Assembly: GCA_963844435.1 (NCBI GenBank)
Contig: CAWJOG010000006.1
Coordinates: 124,001 to 188,000, forward strand
DNA: 64,000 nucleotides
Direction of reading: 5' to 3'
From: JBDSLU01 sp963844435
GTDB lineage: Bacteria > Acidobacteriota > Vicinamibacteria > Vicinamibacterales > Vicinamibacteraceae
The notes under the pieces were generated by a model that was not told the DNA's origin, did no database searches, and saw nothing but the letters and a program-made list of their open reading frames with translations. The position numbers and the translations under genes are program-made. Position 1 is the first letter of the stretch. Each line of letters opens with the position of its first letter. Below are positions 1 through 7,777 of the stretch, in pieces.

Positions 1-1
1 C

Positions 2-136
2 GTCCACGTCATCGCGGCGAAGGTCGAAGAGGCCGCGCCTGAAGCCGCGGTGGCAGCGGCCGAGCCCGAGGTGGCCAAGAAGGGCAAGGGCGACGAAGAC
101 AAGGCGGACGCGAAGGACGCCAAGGACAAGAAGTAG
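2..136 (+). CDS. rplY: 50S ribosomal protein bL25 (CTC form), C-terminal end only
   Basis: This is the 3' end of a gene that starts before the window; 44 codons are visible and end at TAG. The tail is rich in Ala, Glu, Lys and Asp (AKKGKGDEDKADAKDAKDKK), which fits the disordered C-terminal extension of the long form of bL25, the protein that binds 5S rRNA. No folded bL25 domain is in the window. The call therefore rests on the tail composition and on position, since bL25 directly before peptidyl-tRNA hydrolase is a very common bacterial order. Family assignment is an inference. Confidence 0.6.
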   Translation, partial: VHVIAAKVEEAAPEAAVAAAEPEVAKKGKGDEDKADAKDAKDKK

Positions 137-150
137 CCCCCCAGCCCGCT

Positions 151-246
151 CGAGCGGGCGAGGGAGGCAGAGCCCCGATGAAGCTCATCGTCGGCCTTCG
201 AGCGGGCGAGGGAGGCAGAGCCCCGATGAAGCTCATCGTCGGCCTT
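151..246. repeat. 48-bp perfect tandem duplication over the pth start
   Basis: Positions 151-198 and 199-246 are identical, head to tail, with no spacer. Each copy holds a purine-rich ribosome binding site (GGGAGGCAGAG), the ATG and the first codons MKLIVGL of pth. Because 48 is a multiple of three, the upstream ATG at 178 stays in frame with the gene. It could be a real recent duplication or a local assembly artefact. Confidence 0.95.
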
Positions 247-849
247 GGCAATCCCGGGCCGCGCTACCGCGGCACGGTCCACAACGTCGGCTTCGAGGTC
301 GTCGACGAAGTGGCACGGCGCCGCGGGGTGAGCATCGACGAGGCGGCGCCCGTCGACGCGCTGATGGCGCGGCTGCGGGACGTGGACGGAGGCGCGCTGC
401 TCGTCAAGCCGCTGACGTTCATGAACGTGAGCGGGGACGCGGTCGGGGCGCTGCAGCGCTACTTCCGGGTGCCGGTGGAGGACATGCTGGTCGTCGTCGA
501 CGACGTGGCGCTCCCGGCGGGCCGGTTGCGGGTGCGGCGGGGCGGATCGGCGGGAGGCCACAACGGCCTGAAGTCGATCATCGCGTGCCTGGGGACGGAC
601 GGGTTCGCACGGCTTCGGGTGGGAGTGGGACGCGGCGATCCGCGTCGCGACCTGTCCGATCACGTGCTGTCGCGGGTCACGGGGGAGCTGCGCGAGACGC
701 TGGTCGAGGCCACGGCCAAGGCCGCCGACGCCGCCGAGCTCTTCCTGACGGCCCCGATCGAAGAGTTGATGAAGCGGTTCAACGCGGCCCCGAAGTCCGA
801 GGCCGATGATGGCAACGGTGGGGCATCGGCGGAACGCGGGACAGAGTAA
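226..849 (+). CDS. pth: Peptidyl-tRNA hydrolase
   Basis: Pth cleaves the ester bond of peptidyl-tRNAs that drop off the ribosome and so recycles tRNA. The protein is 207 residues, a little longer than usual. The family signature is clear: MKLIVGLGNPGPRY at the N-terminus with Asn9, catalytic His19 in TVHNVGF, the VVVDDVALPAG strand with the catalytic Asp, and GGHNGLKSI. The start at 226 is preferred because it gives the canonical N-terminus. An in-frame ATG at 178, created by the 48-bp duplication, would add 16 residues and interrupt the GLGNPG loop context. It lies between bL25 and rpsF, the standard neighbours. The C-terminal tail (EADDGNGGASAERGTE) is probably disordered. Confidence 0.95.
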   Translation: MKLIVGLGNPGPRYRGTVHNVGFEVVDEVARRRGVSIDEAAPVDALMARLRDVDGGALLVKPLTFMNVSGDAVGALQRYFRVPVEDMLVVVDDVALPAGRLRVRRGGSAGGHNGLKSIIACLGTDGFARLRVGVGRGDPRRDLSDHVLSRVTGELRETLVEATAKAADAAELFLTAPIEELMKRFNAAPKSEADDGNGGASAERGTE

Positions 850-864
850 GCAGAGCAGGCACAC

Positions 865-1314
865 ATGAGCGCAACCAAGCAGTACGAACTCGTCTACATC
901 GCGGCGCCCGAGGCGACCGAGCAGCAGCTCGCCGAGCTGCACGAACTGGTCGTGGGCATCACGGCCAAGTTCAACGGCACCATCGACCGCACCGAGGCCT
1001 GGGGCCGCCGCCGGCTCGCCTACACGATCGGCCGTCACAAGGAAGGCATCTACGTGCTCGAGGTGATCTCGGGCGGTGGCGACCTGGTGAAGGAGCTCGA
1101 TCGCCGGCTGAAGGTGTCGGACCTCGTCATCCGCCACCTGGTCGTCCGCGTCGACGAGGACCTGGCGATTGCGGCCCGCGCCAAGGCCGATCGGCAGTCG
1201 ACGTCGGCCCGCCGCCGCGTGGCGCGCGGCCTGCCGCCGGAACCCACCCCTGAAGAGCGCATGCGCGCATCGGCGGCCCTGGCCGACGATCGCGACGAGG
1301 CGGAGGCCTACTAG
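865..1314 (+). CDS. rpsF: 30S ribosomal protein bS6
   Basis: bS6 sits on the platform of the small subunit, where it binds 16S rRNA together with bS18. The first 100 or so residues match the family: YELVYIAAPEATEQQ at the start, then EAWGRRRLAYTIGRHKEGIY and the VIRHLVVRVDE strand. At 149 residues it is longer than the usual 95-100; the extra 45 residues are an Arg/Ala-rich tail (SARRRVARGLPPEP) that is probably disordered. It begins 15 bases after pth and is followed by rpsR with only two bases between. An ssb gene, often found between rpsF and rpsR, is absent. Confidence 0.95.
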   Translation: MSATKQYELVYIAAPEATEQQLAELHELVVGITAKFNGTIDRTEAWGRRRLAYTIGRHKEGIYVLEVISGGGDLVKELDRRLKVSDLVIRHLVVRVDEDLAIAARAKADRQSTSARRRVARGLPPEPTPEERMRASAALADDRDEAEAY

Positions 1315-1316
1315 TC

Positions 1317-1616
1317 ATGGCTGGAGATATGCACCGTTCGAAGAGCAGCACGCCGGCCAAGCCGGGCGAACGTGGACAGCGCCGTCCGGCGGGCGCCGGG
1401 GGTGGCTTCCGCCGCCGCCGCGTCTGCAAGTTCCGGTCGGAGAAGATCGACTACATCGACTACAAGGACGTGCGGCTGCTGATGCAGTTCGTCCCGGAGC
1501 GCGGCAAGATCCAGCCGCGGCGCCTCTCGGGCACGAGCGCCAAGTGGCAGCGCAAGCTGCAGGTCGCGCTGAAGCGCGCCCGTGAGCTGGCGCTCATCCC
1601 GTACGCCACCGATTAG
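1317..1616 (+). CDS. rpsR: 30S ribosomal protein bS18
   Basis: bS18 pairs with bS6 on the small-subunit platform. The 99-residue protein has a basic, Gly-rich extension of about 35 residues followed by the conserved core: CKFRSEKIDYIDYKDVRLL, then the RGKIQPRRLSGTSAKWQR motif and the C-terminal helix LKRARELALIPYATD. The ATG follows the rpsF stop by two bases, indicating translational coupling. The single Cys at the start of the core matches the position where many bS18 proteins carry a zinc-type motif, but a full Cys set is not present. Confidence 0.96.
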   Translation: MAGDMHRSKSSTPAKPGERGQRRPAGAGGGFRRRRVCKFRSEKIDYIDYKDVRLLMQFVPERGKIQPRRLSGTSAKWQRKLQVALKRARELALIPYATD

Positions 1617-1643
1617 GCGCGACGACGAGCAGGAATTCCGATC

Positions 1644-2093
1644 ATGATCGAAGTCATTCTGAAGGAACCGGTCGATCACCTCGGCAGCCGCGGCGACGTG
1701 GTGAAGGTGGCCGACGGGTTCGCCCGCAACTACCTGCTGCCGCGCAAGCTCGCGCTGCAGGTCACGGCCGGCAACCAGCGTCAGATCGACGCCGAGAAGA
1801 AGCGCGCCGCCGAGCGCGAGGCGCAGGACCGCAGCGTCGCCGAGGCGATCGCGTCGCGCCTGGGCCAGACGGAGTGCGTCGTCGCCCGCCGCGTCGGCGA
1901 GAAGGACGCGCTCTACGGCTCGGTCACGTCGGCCGACGTCGCCGAGGGTCTCGCCCGCCTCGGCTTCGAGGTCGACAAGCGCAAGATCCAGCTGCCCGAG
2001 CCGATCCGCGCGCTCGGCGAGTACTCGGTCCCGGTGCGGCTGCACCGCGACGTCACCGCGCAGGTGAAGGTGCTCGTCGTCAAGGCCGACTAG
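1644..2093 (+). CDS. rplI: 50S ribosomal protein bL9
   Basis: bL9 binds 23S rRNA near the L1 stalk and reaches out from the large subunit on a long helix. The 149 residues have the full architecture: N-terminal domain MIEVILKEPVDHLGSRGD followed by GFARNYLLPRKLAL, a charged connecting helix (DAEKKRAAEREAQDRSVAEA), and a C-terminal domain containing LYGSVTSADVAEGLARLGF. It is the last of the rpsF-rpsR-rplI set and ends 122 bases before dnaB, the usual next gene. An AGGA ribosome binding site is weak but present. Confidence 0.97.
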   Translation: MIEVILKEPVDHLGSRGDVVKVADGFARNYLLPRKLALQVTAGNQRQIDAEKKRAAEREAQDRSVAEAIASRLGQTECVVARRVGEKDALYGSVTSADVAEGLARLGFEVDKRKIQLPEPIRALGEYSVPVRLHRDVTAQVKVLVVKAD

Positions 2094-2173
2094 CGCTCGC
2101 GATCGCCGGAACGCCATCCGACACCGAGGTGTCTGCGCCCGATCGAGGGCCAGGCACCTCGTCGTGTTTCTGC

Positions 2174-2182
2174 TGGTAAACT
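2174..2182 (+). promoter_or_regulatory. Possible extended -10 element before dnaB
   Basis: The rplI-dnaB gap holds TGGTAAACT, an extended -10 (TGnTAAACT) that would place a start site about 25-30 bases before the dnaB ATG at 2216. No good -35 box lies at the right distance. It may give dnaB its own promoter; this is only a motif match. Confidence 0.3.
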
Positions 2183-2215
2183 CTCCGCCACCCCGAGCGC
2201 CGCCAGGTTCCGTCG

Positions 2216-3638
2216 ATGGCCGATTCCGTTCCGTCCGAGCGCACCTCTCCCGACCGGGATCACCGGGCCGATCGCGCCGACCGCGCCGCCGCCGATCGCG
2301 GCGATCGCACGCCGCCGCACAACCTCGACGCCGAGCGCTCGGTGCTCGGCGGCATCCTGCTCCGCAACGACACGTTCAACCACGCCGCGGCGGTCATCGA
2401 CGCCGGCGACTTCTACCGCGACGCGCACCGCCGCATCTTCGAGGCGATGGTCGAGCTCAACGAGCGCGGCGACGCCATCGACCTGATCACGCTGAAGGAA
2501 GCGCTGACGCGGACGGCGGAGCTCGAGGACGTCGGCGGCGTCGCCTACATCGCCCGCCTCGTCGACGGCGTGCCGCGCGCGACCAACGTCGAGCACTACG
2601 CGGCGATCGTCAAGGAGAAGTCGACGCTGCGCGCGCTGATCACCAGCGCGCACGACATCCTGCAGGAAGCCTACGCCGGCGCCGAGGACGCCGACGAGAT
2701 CCTCGACGGCGCCGAGAAGCGCATCTTCGAGGTCGCCGACAAGCGGATCCGCACCGGCTTCATCCCGATCGCCGACCTGGTGCAGGGGAGCTTCGACACG
2801 CTCAGCAAGCTGCAGCAGCACCGCGGCCTGGTCGTCGGGCGTGCCGACCGGGTTCACCGAGCTGGACGAGATGACGGCCGGCCTGCAGCCGGGCGACATG
2901 GTGATCATCGCGGCGCGGCCGTCGATGGGCAAGACCAGCTTCGTGCTGAACATCGCCCAGCACGTGGCGCTCAACCGCGAGCGGCAGATGACGGTCGGCT
3001 TCTTCAGCCTGGAAATGTCGGCGCAGCAGCTGTTCATCCGCCTGCTCACCGCCGAGGCCCGGATCGACGCGCACCGCCTGCGCAGCGGCTACCTCTCGGC
3101 CGACGACTACGGCAAGCTGGTGAAGGCGGTCGGCACGCTCGAGAGCGCCAAGATCTTCATCGACGACACCGCCTCGATCGGCGTCCTCGAGATGCGCGCC
3201 AAGGCGCGCCGCCTGAAATCGGAGCACGGCCTCGATCTCCTGATCGTCGACTACATCCAGCTGATGCAGGGCCGCGGCCGCTTCGACAACCGCCAGCAGG
3301 AGCTGGCCTCGATCTCGCGCTCGCTCAAGGGGCTTGCCAAGGAGCTGAGCGTGCCGATCCTGGTGCTGTCGCAGTTGAGCCGCGCCCCGGAAGCGCGCTC
3401 CGATCGCCGGCCGCAGCTGTCGGACCTGCGCGAGTCGGGCGCCCTCGAGCAGGACGCCGACGTCGTGATGATGATCTTCCGGCCCGGCGTCTACGAGAAG
3501 GACAACCCGGACCTGCAGAACGTCGCCGAGATCATCATCGCCAAGCAGCGCAACGGGCCGATCGGCACGGCCAACCTGGCGTTCCTCAACCAGTACACGC
3601 TGTTCGCGAACATCGAGCAGGGCATGGCGATGACGTGA
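2216..3638 (+). CDS. dnaB: Replicative DNA helicase DnaB, with an apparent +1 frameshift
   Basis: DnaB is the hexameric helicase that unwinds DNA at the replication fork. The N-terminal domain reads NLDAERSVLGGILL with the later NVEHYAAIVKEKSTLR; the RecA-like C-terminal domain has Walker A AARPSMGKTSF, SLEMSAQQL, Walker B LLIVDYIQLM and LSQLSRAPEARSDRRPQLSD. The two halves lie in different frames. The switch falls at the GGG at 2837-2839: removing one G gives the normal join VVGVPTGFTELDEMTAGL. The corrected protein has 473 residues, the normal size, so this is most likely a sequence error. An Arg/Asp-rich segment of about 30 residues precedes the conserved start. Its TGA overlaps the alr ATG. 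Confidence 0.93.
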
Positions 3639-4807
3639 TGCCGGCCGACCTTTGCCCGCGTCGATCTCGACGCGCTCTCCCGGAACTTCCGCACCCTGGC
3701 CGGCTTCGTCGCCGGCAGCCGCGCCGCGTCGGGACAGCCCGCTGGTCAGGCGGGGCCGGGCGTGATCGGCGTGGTCAAGGCCAATGCCTACGGGCACGGC
3801 GCGGTGCGGGTCGGCCTCGCCCTCGAAGCGGCGGGCGCGTCGATGCTGGCCTGCGCCGACATCGCCGAGGGCGTGCAGCTGCGCGAGGGCGGCGTCACCG
3901 TCCCGATCCTGATCTTCGGCGCCCTCAGCGTCGGCGACGTCGACGGCATCTTCGACTACGAGCTGACGCCGACGGTGTCGACGCCGTCGGCCGCGACGAC
4001 GCTCGACGCGGCGGCGACGCGGCGCAAGGTCCGGCTGTCGTGTCACCTGAAGATCGACACCGGCATGAACCGCCTCGGGTTCCGCCACGATCAGCTCGAT
4101 CGCACGATGCCGCCCATCGCGGCCAGCGCGACCCTCGCGATCGAGGGCGTCTACACCCACTTCGCCACCGCCGACGTGCCCGACGATCCGCTCTTCGGCG
4201 AGCAGCGGACGCGCTTCGACGCAGGCGCGGCGGACGCTGGCCGGCCTCGGCATCCGCCCCCGCGTGACGCACATGGCCAACAGCGCGGCGATGCTGCGCG
4301 ACGAGCGGGTGTGGTTCGACTACGTCCGGCCCGGCCTGCTGCTCTATGGCCTGGTGCCGCCGCCGCTGGCGACGACGCTCGCCCTCGAGCCGGTCATGAG
4401 CCTCGCCAGCACGGTGGTGTCGGTGAAGGGCGTGCGCCCCGGCGAGGGCGTCAGCTACGGGATGCGCTTCCGCACCGACGTGCCGCGGCGCATCGCCGTG
4501 GTGCCGGCCGGCTACGCCGACGGCATCGACACCCGCAGCGGCAACCGCGGCGTGGTCCTGGTCCGCGGCCGGCGCGTCCCGATCGTCGGCGCCGTCTGCA
4601 TGGACATGATGATGATCGACGTCACCGACGTCGAGGTCGAGCCCGGCGACGAGGTCGTCATCGTCGGCCAGCAGGGCGCCGAGCGGCTCGACATGCGCGA
4701 GATCGCGGCGACCATCGGCGCGATTCCCTGGGAGCTGCTCTGCCGGATCGGCTCGCGCATCGAGCGCGTGTATGCCGGCCGGGGGCGGCGGCAGTCGGCG
4801 AGAATAG
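3638..4807 (+). CDS. alr: Alanine racemase, broken by three apparent +1 insertions
   Basis: Alr is the PLP enzyme that makes D-alanine for peptidoglycan. The PLP-lysine motif VVKANAYGHG, KIDTGMNRLGF, RPGLLLYGLVPP, the catalytic-tyrosine region GVSYGMRF, AVVPAGYADGI and AVCMDMMMIDVT are all present but spread over three frames. One extra base each at about 3641 (just after ATG), 4221 and the G-run 4781-4785 explains every break. Correcting them gives M-RPTFARVDLDALSRNF at the start and a TAG at 4805-4807 just before radA, for 388 residues, close to family length. The ATG overlaps the dnaB stop (TGATG). Three lesions could mean a real pseudogene, but similar lesions in essential neighbours argue for sequencing error. 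Confidence 0.85.
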
Positions 4808-4811
4808 AGCC

Positions 4812-6209
4812 GTGGCCACGATCAAGGCGCCGAAGACCGTCTACGCGTGCCAGGAATGCGGCGCCCAGTCGCCGAAGTGGCTGGGCCGCTGCGCCGAGTG
4901 CGGCGCCTGGAACACGATGGTCGAGGAGCGGGCCGCGGCGCCGGTCGCGGCCGGCGGCACCGAGACGCGCTACGCGACGCCCGCGCTGGGGCCCGGCCGG
5001 TCGGCCACCGCGCAGCGCTACGCCGACGTCAGCCTGGCCGCCGTCGACCGCATCTCGACGGGCCTCTCCGAGCTCGATCGCGTGCTCGGCGGCGGCGTCG
5101 TCCCCGGATCACTCGTCCTGCTCGGCGGCGAGCCCGGCATCGGCAAGTCGACGCTGCTGCTGCAGGCCGCGGCGCACTTCGCCCGCGCCGTCGGGCCCGT
5201 CCTCTACGCCTCGGGCGAGGAGAGCGAGCCGCAGATCAAGGCGCGCGGCGAGCGGCTCGGCGTCGGCGACGATCCCCTGTTCCTGTTCGCCGAGACGTGC
5301 CTCGAGCGCGTGCTCGACGAAGCCGTCCGCCTCAAGCCGGCGCTGCTGGTGCTCGATTCGATCCAGACCGTGTTCTCGACCAAGCTGCAGTCGGCGCCGG
5401 GCAGCGTGGCGCAGGTGCGCGAGGCGGCGACGCAGCTGCTGTTCGCGGCCAAGGGCCAGCACGTGCCGACGTTCATCATCGGCCACGTCACCAAGGACGG
5501 CGCGCTGGCCGGGCCCAAGGTGCTCGAGCACGTCGTCGACACGGTGCTCTACTTCGAGGGCGAGCGCCACCACGCCCATCGCGTCGTGCGCGCGGTGAAG
5601 AACCGGTTCGGCGCCGCGTCCGAAGTCGGCGTCTTCGAGATGACCGGCGCCGGCCTGCAGCCGGTGCCGAACCCGTCGGCGCTGTTCCTGGCCGAGCGGC
5701 CCGACCGCGTCGCCGGCTCGGCGGTGCTGTGCGCGATCGAAGGCTCGCGTCCGCTGCTGGTCGAGGTGCAGGCCCTCGTCAGCACCAGCACCTACGGCTA
5801 CGCCAAGCGGACCGCCAACGGGCTCGACGCCAACCGCGTGTCGCTGCTCCTGGCGGTGCTCGAGAAGCGCGCCGGGCTGATCATGTCGGGCGACGACGTG
5901 TTCGCCAACGTCGCCGGCGGCCTCTCGGTGGACGAGCCGGCCGTCGATCTCGCGGTCGTGGCCGCGCTGGCCTCCAGCCTGCGCAACCGGCCGGTGCGCG
6001 GATCGACGGCGCTGTTCGGCGAGGTGGGCCTGGCCGGCGAGGTGCGCCGCGCCACGCACGCCGCGCTGCGCGTGCGCGAGGCCGCGCGACTCGGTTTCAC
6101 CCGCGTGATCCTGCCGCCCGACAGCGTCCCGAAGGCGGACGTGCCGGCCGGCGTGACGCTCGTACCCGTCGCCAGCGTCGGCGAGCTCCTGGACGCATTG
6201 TTCGAGTAG
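4812..6209 (+). CDS. radA: DNA repair protein RadA
   Basis: RadA (Sms) helps process recombination intermediates and promotes branch migration. All family parts are present in 465 residues: an N-terminal zinc finger (YACQECGAQSPKWLGRCAEC), Walker A GGEPGIGKST, Walker B LLVLDSIQT, the RadA-specific KNRFG motif in VVRAVKNRFGAASE, and a Lon-protease-like C-terminal domain (NRPVRGSTALFGEVGLAGEV). The start is GTG at 4812, giving VATIKAPKTVYACQECG; there is no closer ATG. It follows the corrected alr stop by four bases, so it is probably in the same transcript. Confidence 0.95.
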   Translation: MATIKAPKTVYACQECGAQSPKWLGRCAECGAWNTMVEERAAAPVAAGGTETRYATPALGPGRSATAQRYADVSLAAVDRISTGLSELDRVLGGGVVPGSLVLLGGEPGIGKSTLLLQAAAHFARAVGPVLYASGEESEPQIKARGERLGVGDDPLFLFAETCLERVLDEAVRLKPALLVLDSIQTVFSTKLQSAPGSVAQVREAATQLLFAAKGQHVPTFIIGHVTKDGALAGPKVLEHVVDTVLYFEGERHHAHRVVRAVKNRFGAASEVGVFEMTGAGLQPVPNPSALFLAERPDRVAGSAVLCAIEGSRPLLVEVQALVSTSTYGYAKRTANGLDANRVSLLLAVLEKRAGLIMSGDDVFANVAGGLSVDEPAVDLAVVAALASSLRNRPVRGSTALFGEVGLAGEVRRATHAALRVREAARLGFTRVILPPDSVPKADVPAGVTLVPVASVGELLDALFE

Positions 6210-6369
6210 GTCCCCTGGACGCGTGATGACTTGGTCAAGGCCCGGAGCGCGGCGCCCCGATGGCAAGGCGCGACGAGGGAGAATATTGGGAATATGCGAC
6301 CGAGGAGCAACGCAGCCAGCGGGGATGCCCCGCCCGGGAATTGACGACGTCACGTGTCCCGGGGACTAC

Positions 6370-7108
6370 ATGCATCTGGTGGCGCACCGTCTTCTTCCTG
6401 ATCCCCGCAATCGCGGTCTACACGACCGTGCTCGGGACGATCTCGCTGGCTCGTCGTTCTTCGATCGATCCGGCCGCTTCGCCCACAAGTGCGCGCGCGC
6501 GTGGTCGTGGCTGATCCTGAAGACGACCGGCGTCAGCGTCGAGCTGCAGCGGGCTCGATCGGCTGCCGCGCGGCACCAGTTACGTGTTCGCCGCCAACCA
6601 CCAGAGCATCTACGACATTCCGGTGCTGTTCTGGACCCTGGACTTCGAGCTGCGGATCCTGGCCAAGGCCTCGCTGGGCGCCTTTCCGTTCCTCGGCTGG
6701 CACCTGGCACGCACCGGCCACGTCCTCGTCGATCGCAAGAACCCCGGCGCCGACCTGTTCCGCCAGGTGCGGGGGCTGATGCAGGCGGGCTACTCGCTCT
6801 TCGTGTTCCCGGAGGGCACCCGGAGCCTCGACGGCTCGCTCGCGCGCTTCCGCGCCGGCACCTTCTTGATGGCCATCGAGGCCGGCCTGCCGGTGGTGCC
6901 GGTGGCGGTCGACGGCAGCCGGTTCGTGATGCGCAAGGGTCAGCTGATGACGTCGCCGGGCCACGTCCGCGTCACCGTCCTCGATCCGATCCCGACGGCC
7001 GGCCGCCGTCCCGAAGAGGCGCGCGCGTTTGCCCGCCAGGTGCAGGACGCCATCGCCGGCGCGCTCGGCCACAGCCCCGGCCCCGGGACGGAGGCCGTGT
7101 CGGCGTGA
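6370..7108 (+). CDS. plsC: 1-acyl-sn-glycerol-3-phosphate acyltransferase family protein, frameshifted
   Basis: PlsC-type enzymes transfer an acyl chain to lysophosphatidic acid at the membrane. The acceptor motif NHQSIYD (HX4D) and the FPEGTRS motif are present, with PVVPVAVDGS after them. The N-terminal membrane segment (VFFLIPAIAVYTTVLGTIS) and the following part (FDRSGRFAHKCARAWSWL) lie in different frames from the catalytic domain. A missing base near 6450 and an extra base at 6550 join them. If the ATG at 6370 is the start, one more extra base just after it is needed; the corrected gene then has 246 codons. A TTG at 6341 is an alternative start. The substrate cannot be fixed from sequence, and other LPLAT acyltransferases look similar. 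Confidence 0.75.
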
Positions 7109-7761
7109 CGCTCGACCTCGCCCCGGCGCTCGCGCCGATCGTCACACCCGCCTGCCTCGCCTTCGACGGCGTCACCGTCGTCGATCACGACCATCGCCTC
7201 GACGCGCCGTTCGCCGAGGCCGAGGCGCGGCTGCGGGCCGGCGGCACGGCGCTCGACGAGGCCGTGCAGCGCACGCGCGCGCTGTATCGGGCCATCGGCC
7301 TCGATCCGACCAAGACGCGACCGTCGTCCGAAGCGCTGCTGCGGCGCGTGCGGCGCGGCGACACGCTGCCGAGGGTCAACACCATCGTCGATCTCTGCAA
7401 CTGGTGCTCGGTCGAGACGCAGATCGCCTTCGGCGTCTACGATCGCGATCGAATCGCCGGCGACGCGCTGGCGCTGCGGCTCGGCGCCGAAGGCGAGGGC
7501 TACGACGGCATCCGCAAGGACCGCGTCAACGTCGCCGGCCGACTGACGCTGGTCGACGCCGAGGGCCCGTTCGGCAACCCGACGTCGGATTCGCTGCGCA
7601 CGTCGGTGTCGAACGCGACGACACGCGTGCTCTTCGTGCTGTTCGTCCCGGCGTCGACGCCGGCCGCCGACGCCGCGCGGGCGGTGTCGCTGACCGCCGG
7701 GCGCGTCGGTGCCTGGGCCGGCGGCGTCGAGACGGCCCGATTGATACACTCGCCGGCGTGA
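7105..7761 (+). CDS. B3/B4 tRNA-binding domain protein
   Basis: The 218-residue protein matches the B3/B4 domain of phenylalanyl-tRNA synthetase beta chains as a stand-alone protein: ALYRAIGLDPTKTRPSSEAL, then LPRVNTIVDLCNWCSVETQ, and the C-terminal NATTRVLFVLFVPAS. In the synthetase this domain edits mischarged tyrosyl-tRNA, and free-standing copies are thought to edit or to bind related molecules; the role here is unknown. The start is GTG at 7105, overlapping the TGA of the acyltransferase gene, which indicates coupling. A gap of 16 bases leads to ispDF. Confidence 0.75.
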   Translation: MTLDLAPALAPIVTPACLAFDGVTVVDHDHRLDAPFAEAEARLRAGGTALDEAVQRTRALYRAIGLDPTKTRPSSEALLRRVRRGDTLPRVNTIVDLCNWCSVETQIAFGVYDRDRIAGDALALRLGAEGEGYDGIRKDRVNVAGRLTLVDAEGPFGNPTSDSLRTSVSNATTRVLFVLFVPASTPAADAARAVSLTAGRVGAWAGGVETARLIHSPA

Positions 7762-7777
7762 CGGTGACGAGCACAGC

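Noticed and set aside
178..849. Pth starting at the upstream ATG
   Set aside because: This ATG is part of the duplicated 48 bp; the second copy alone gives the canonical N-terminus MKLIVGLGNPGPRY.
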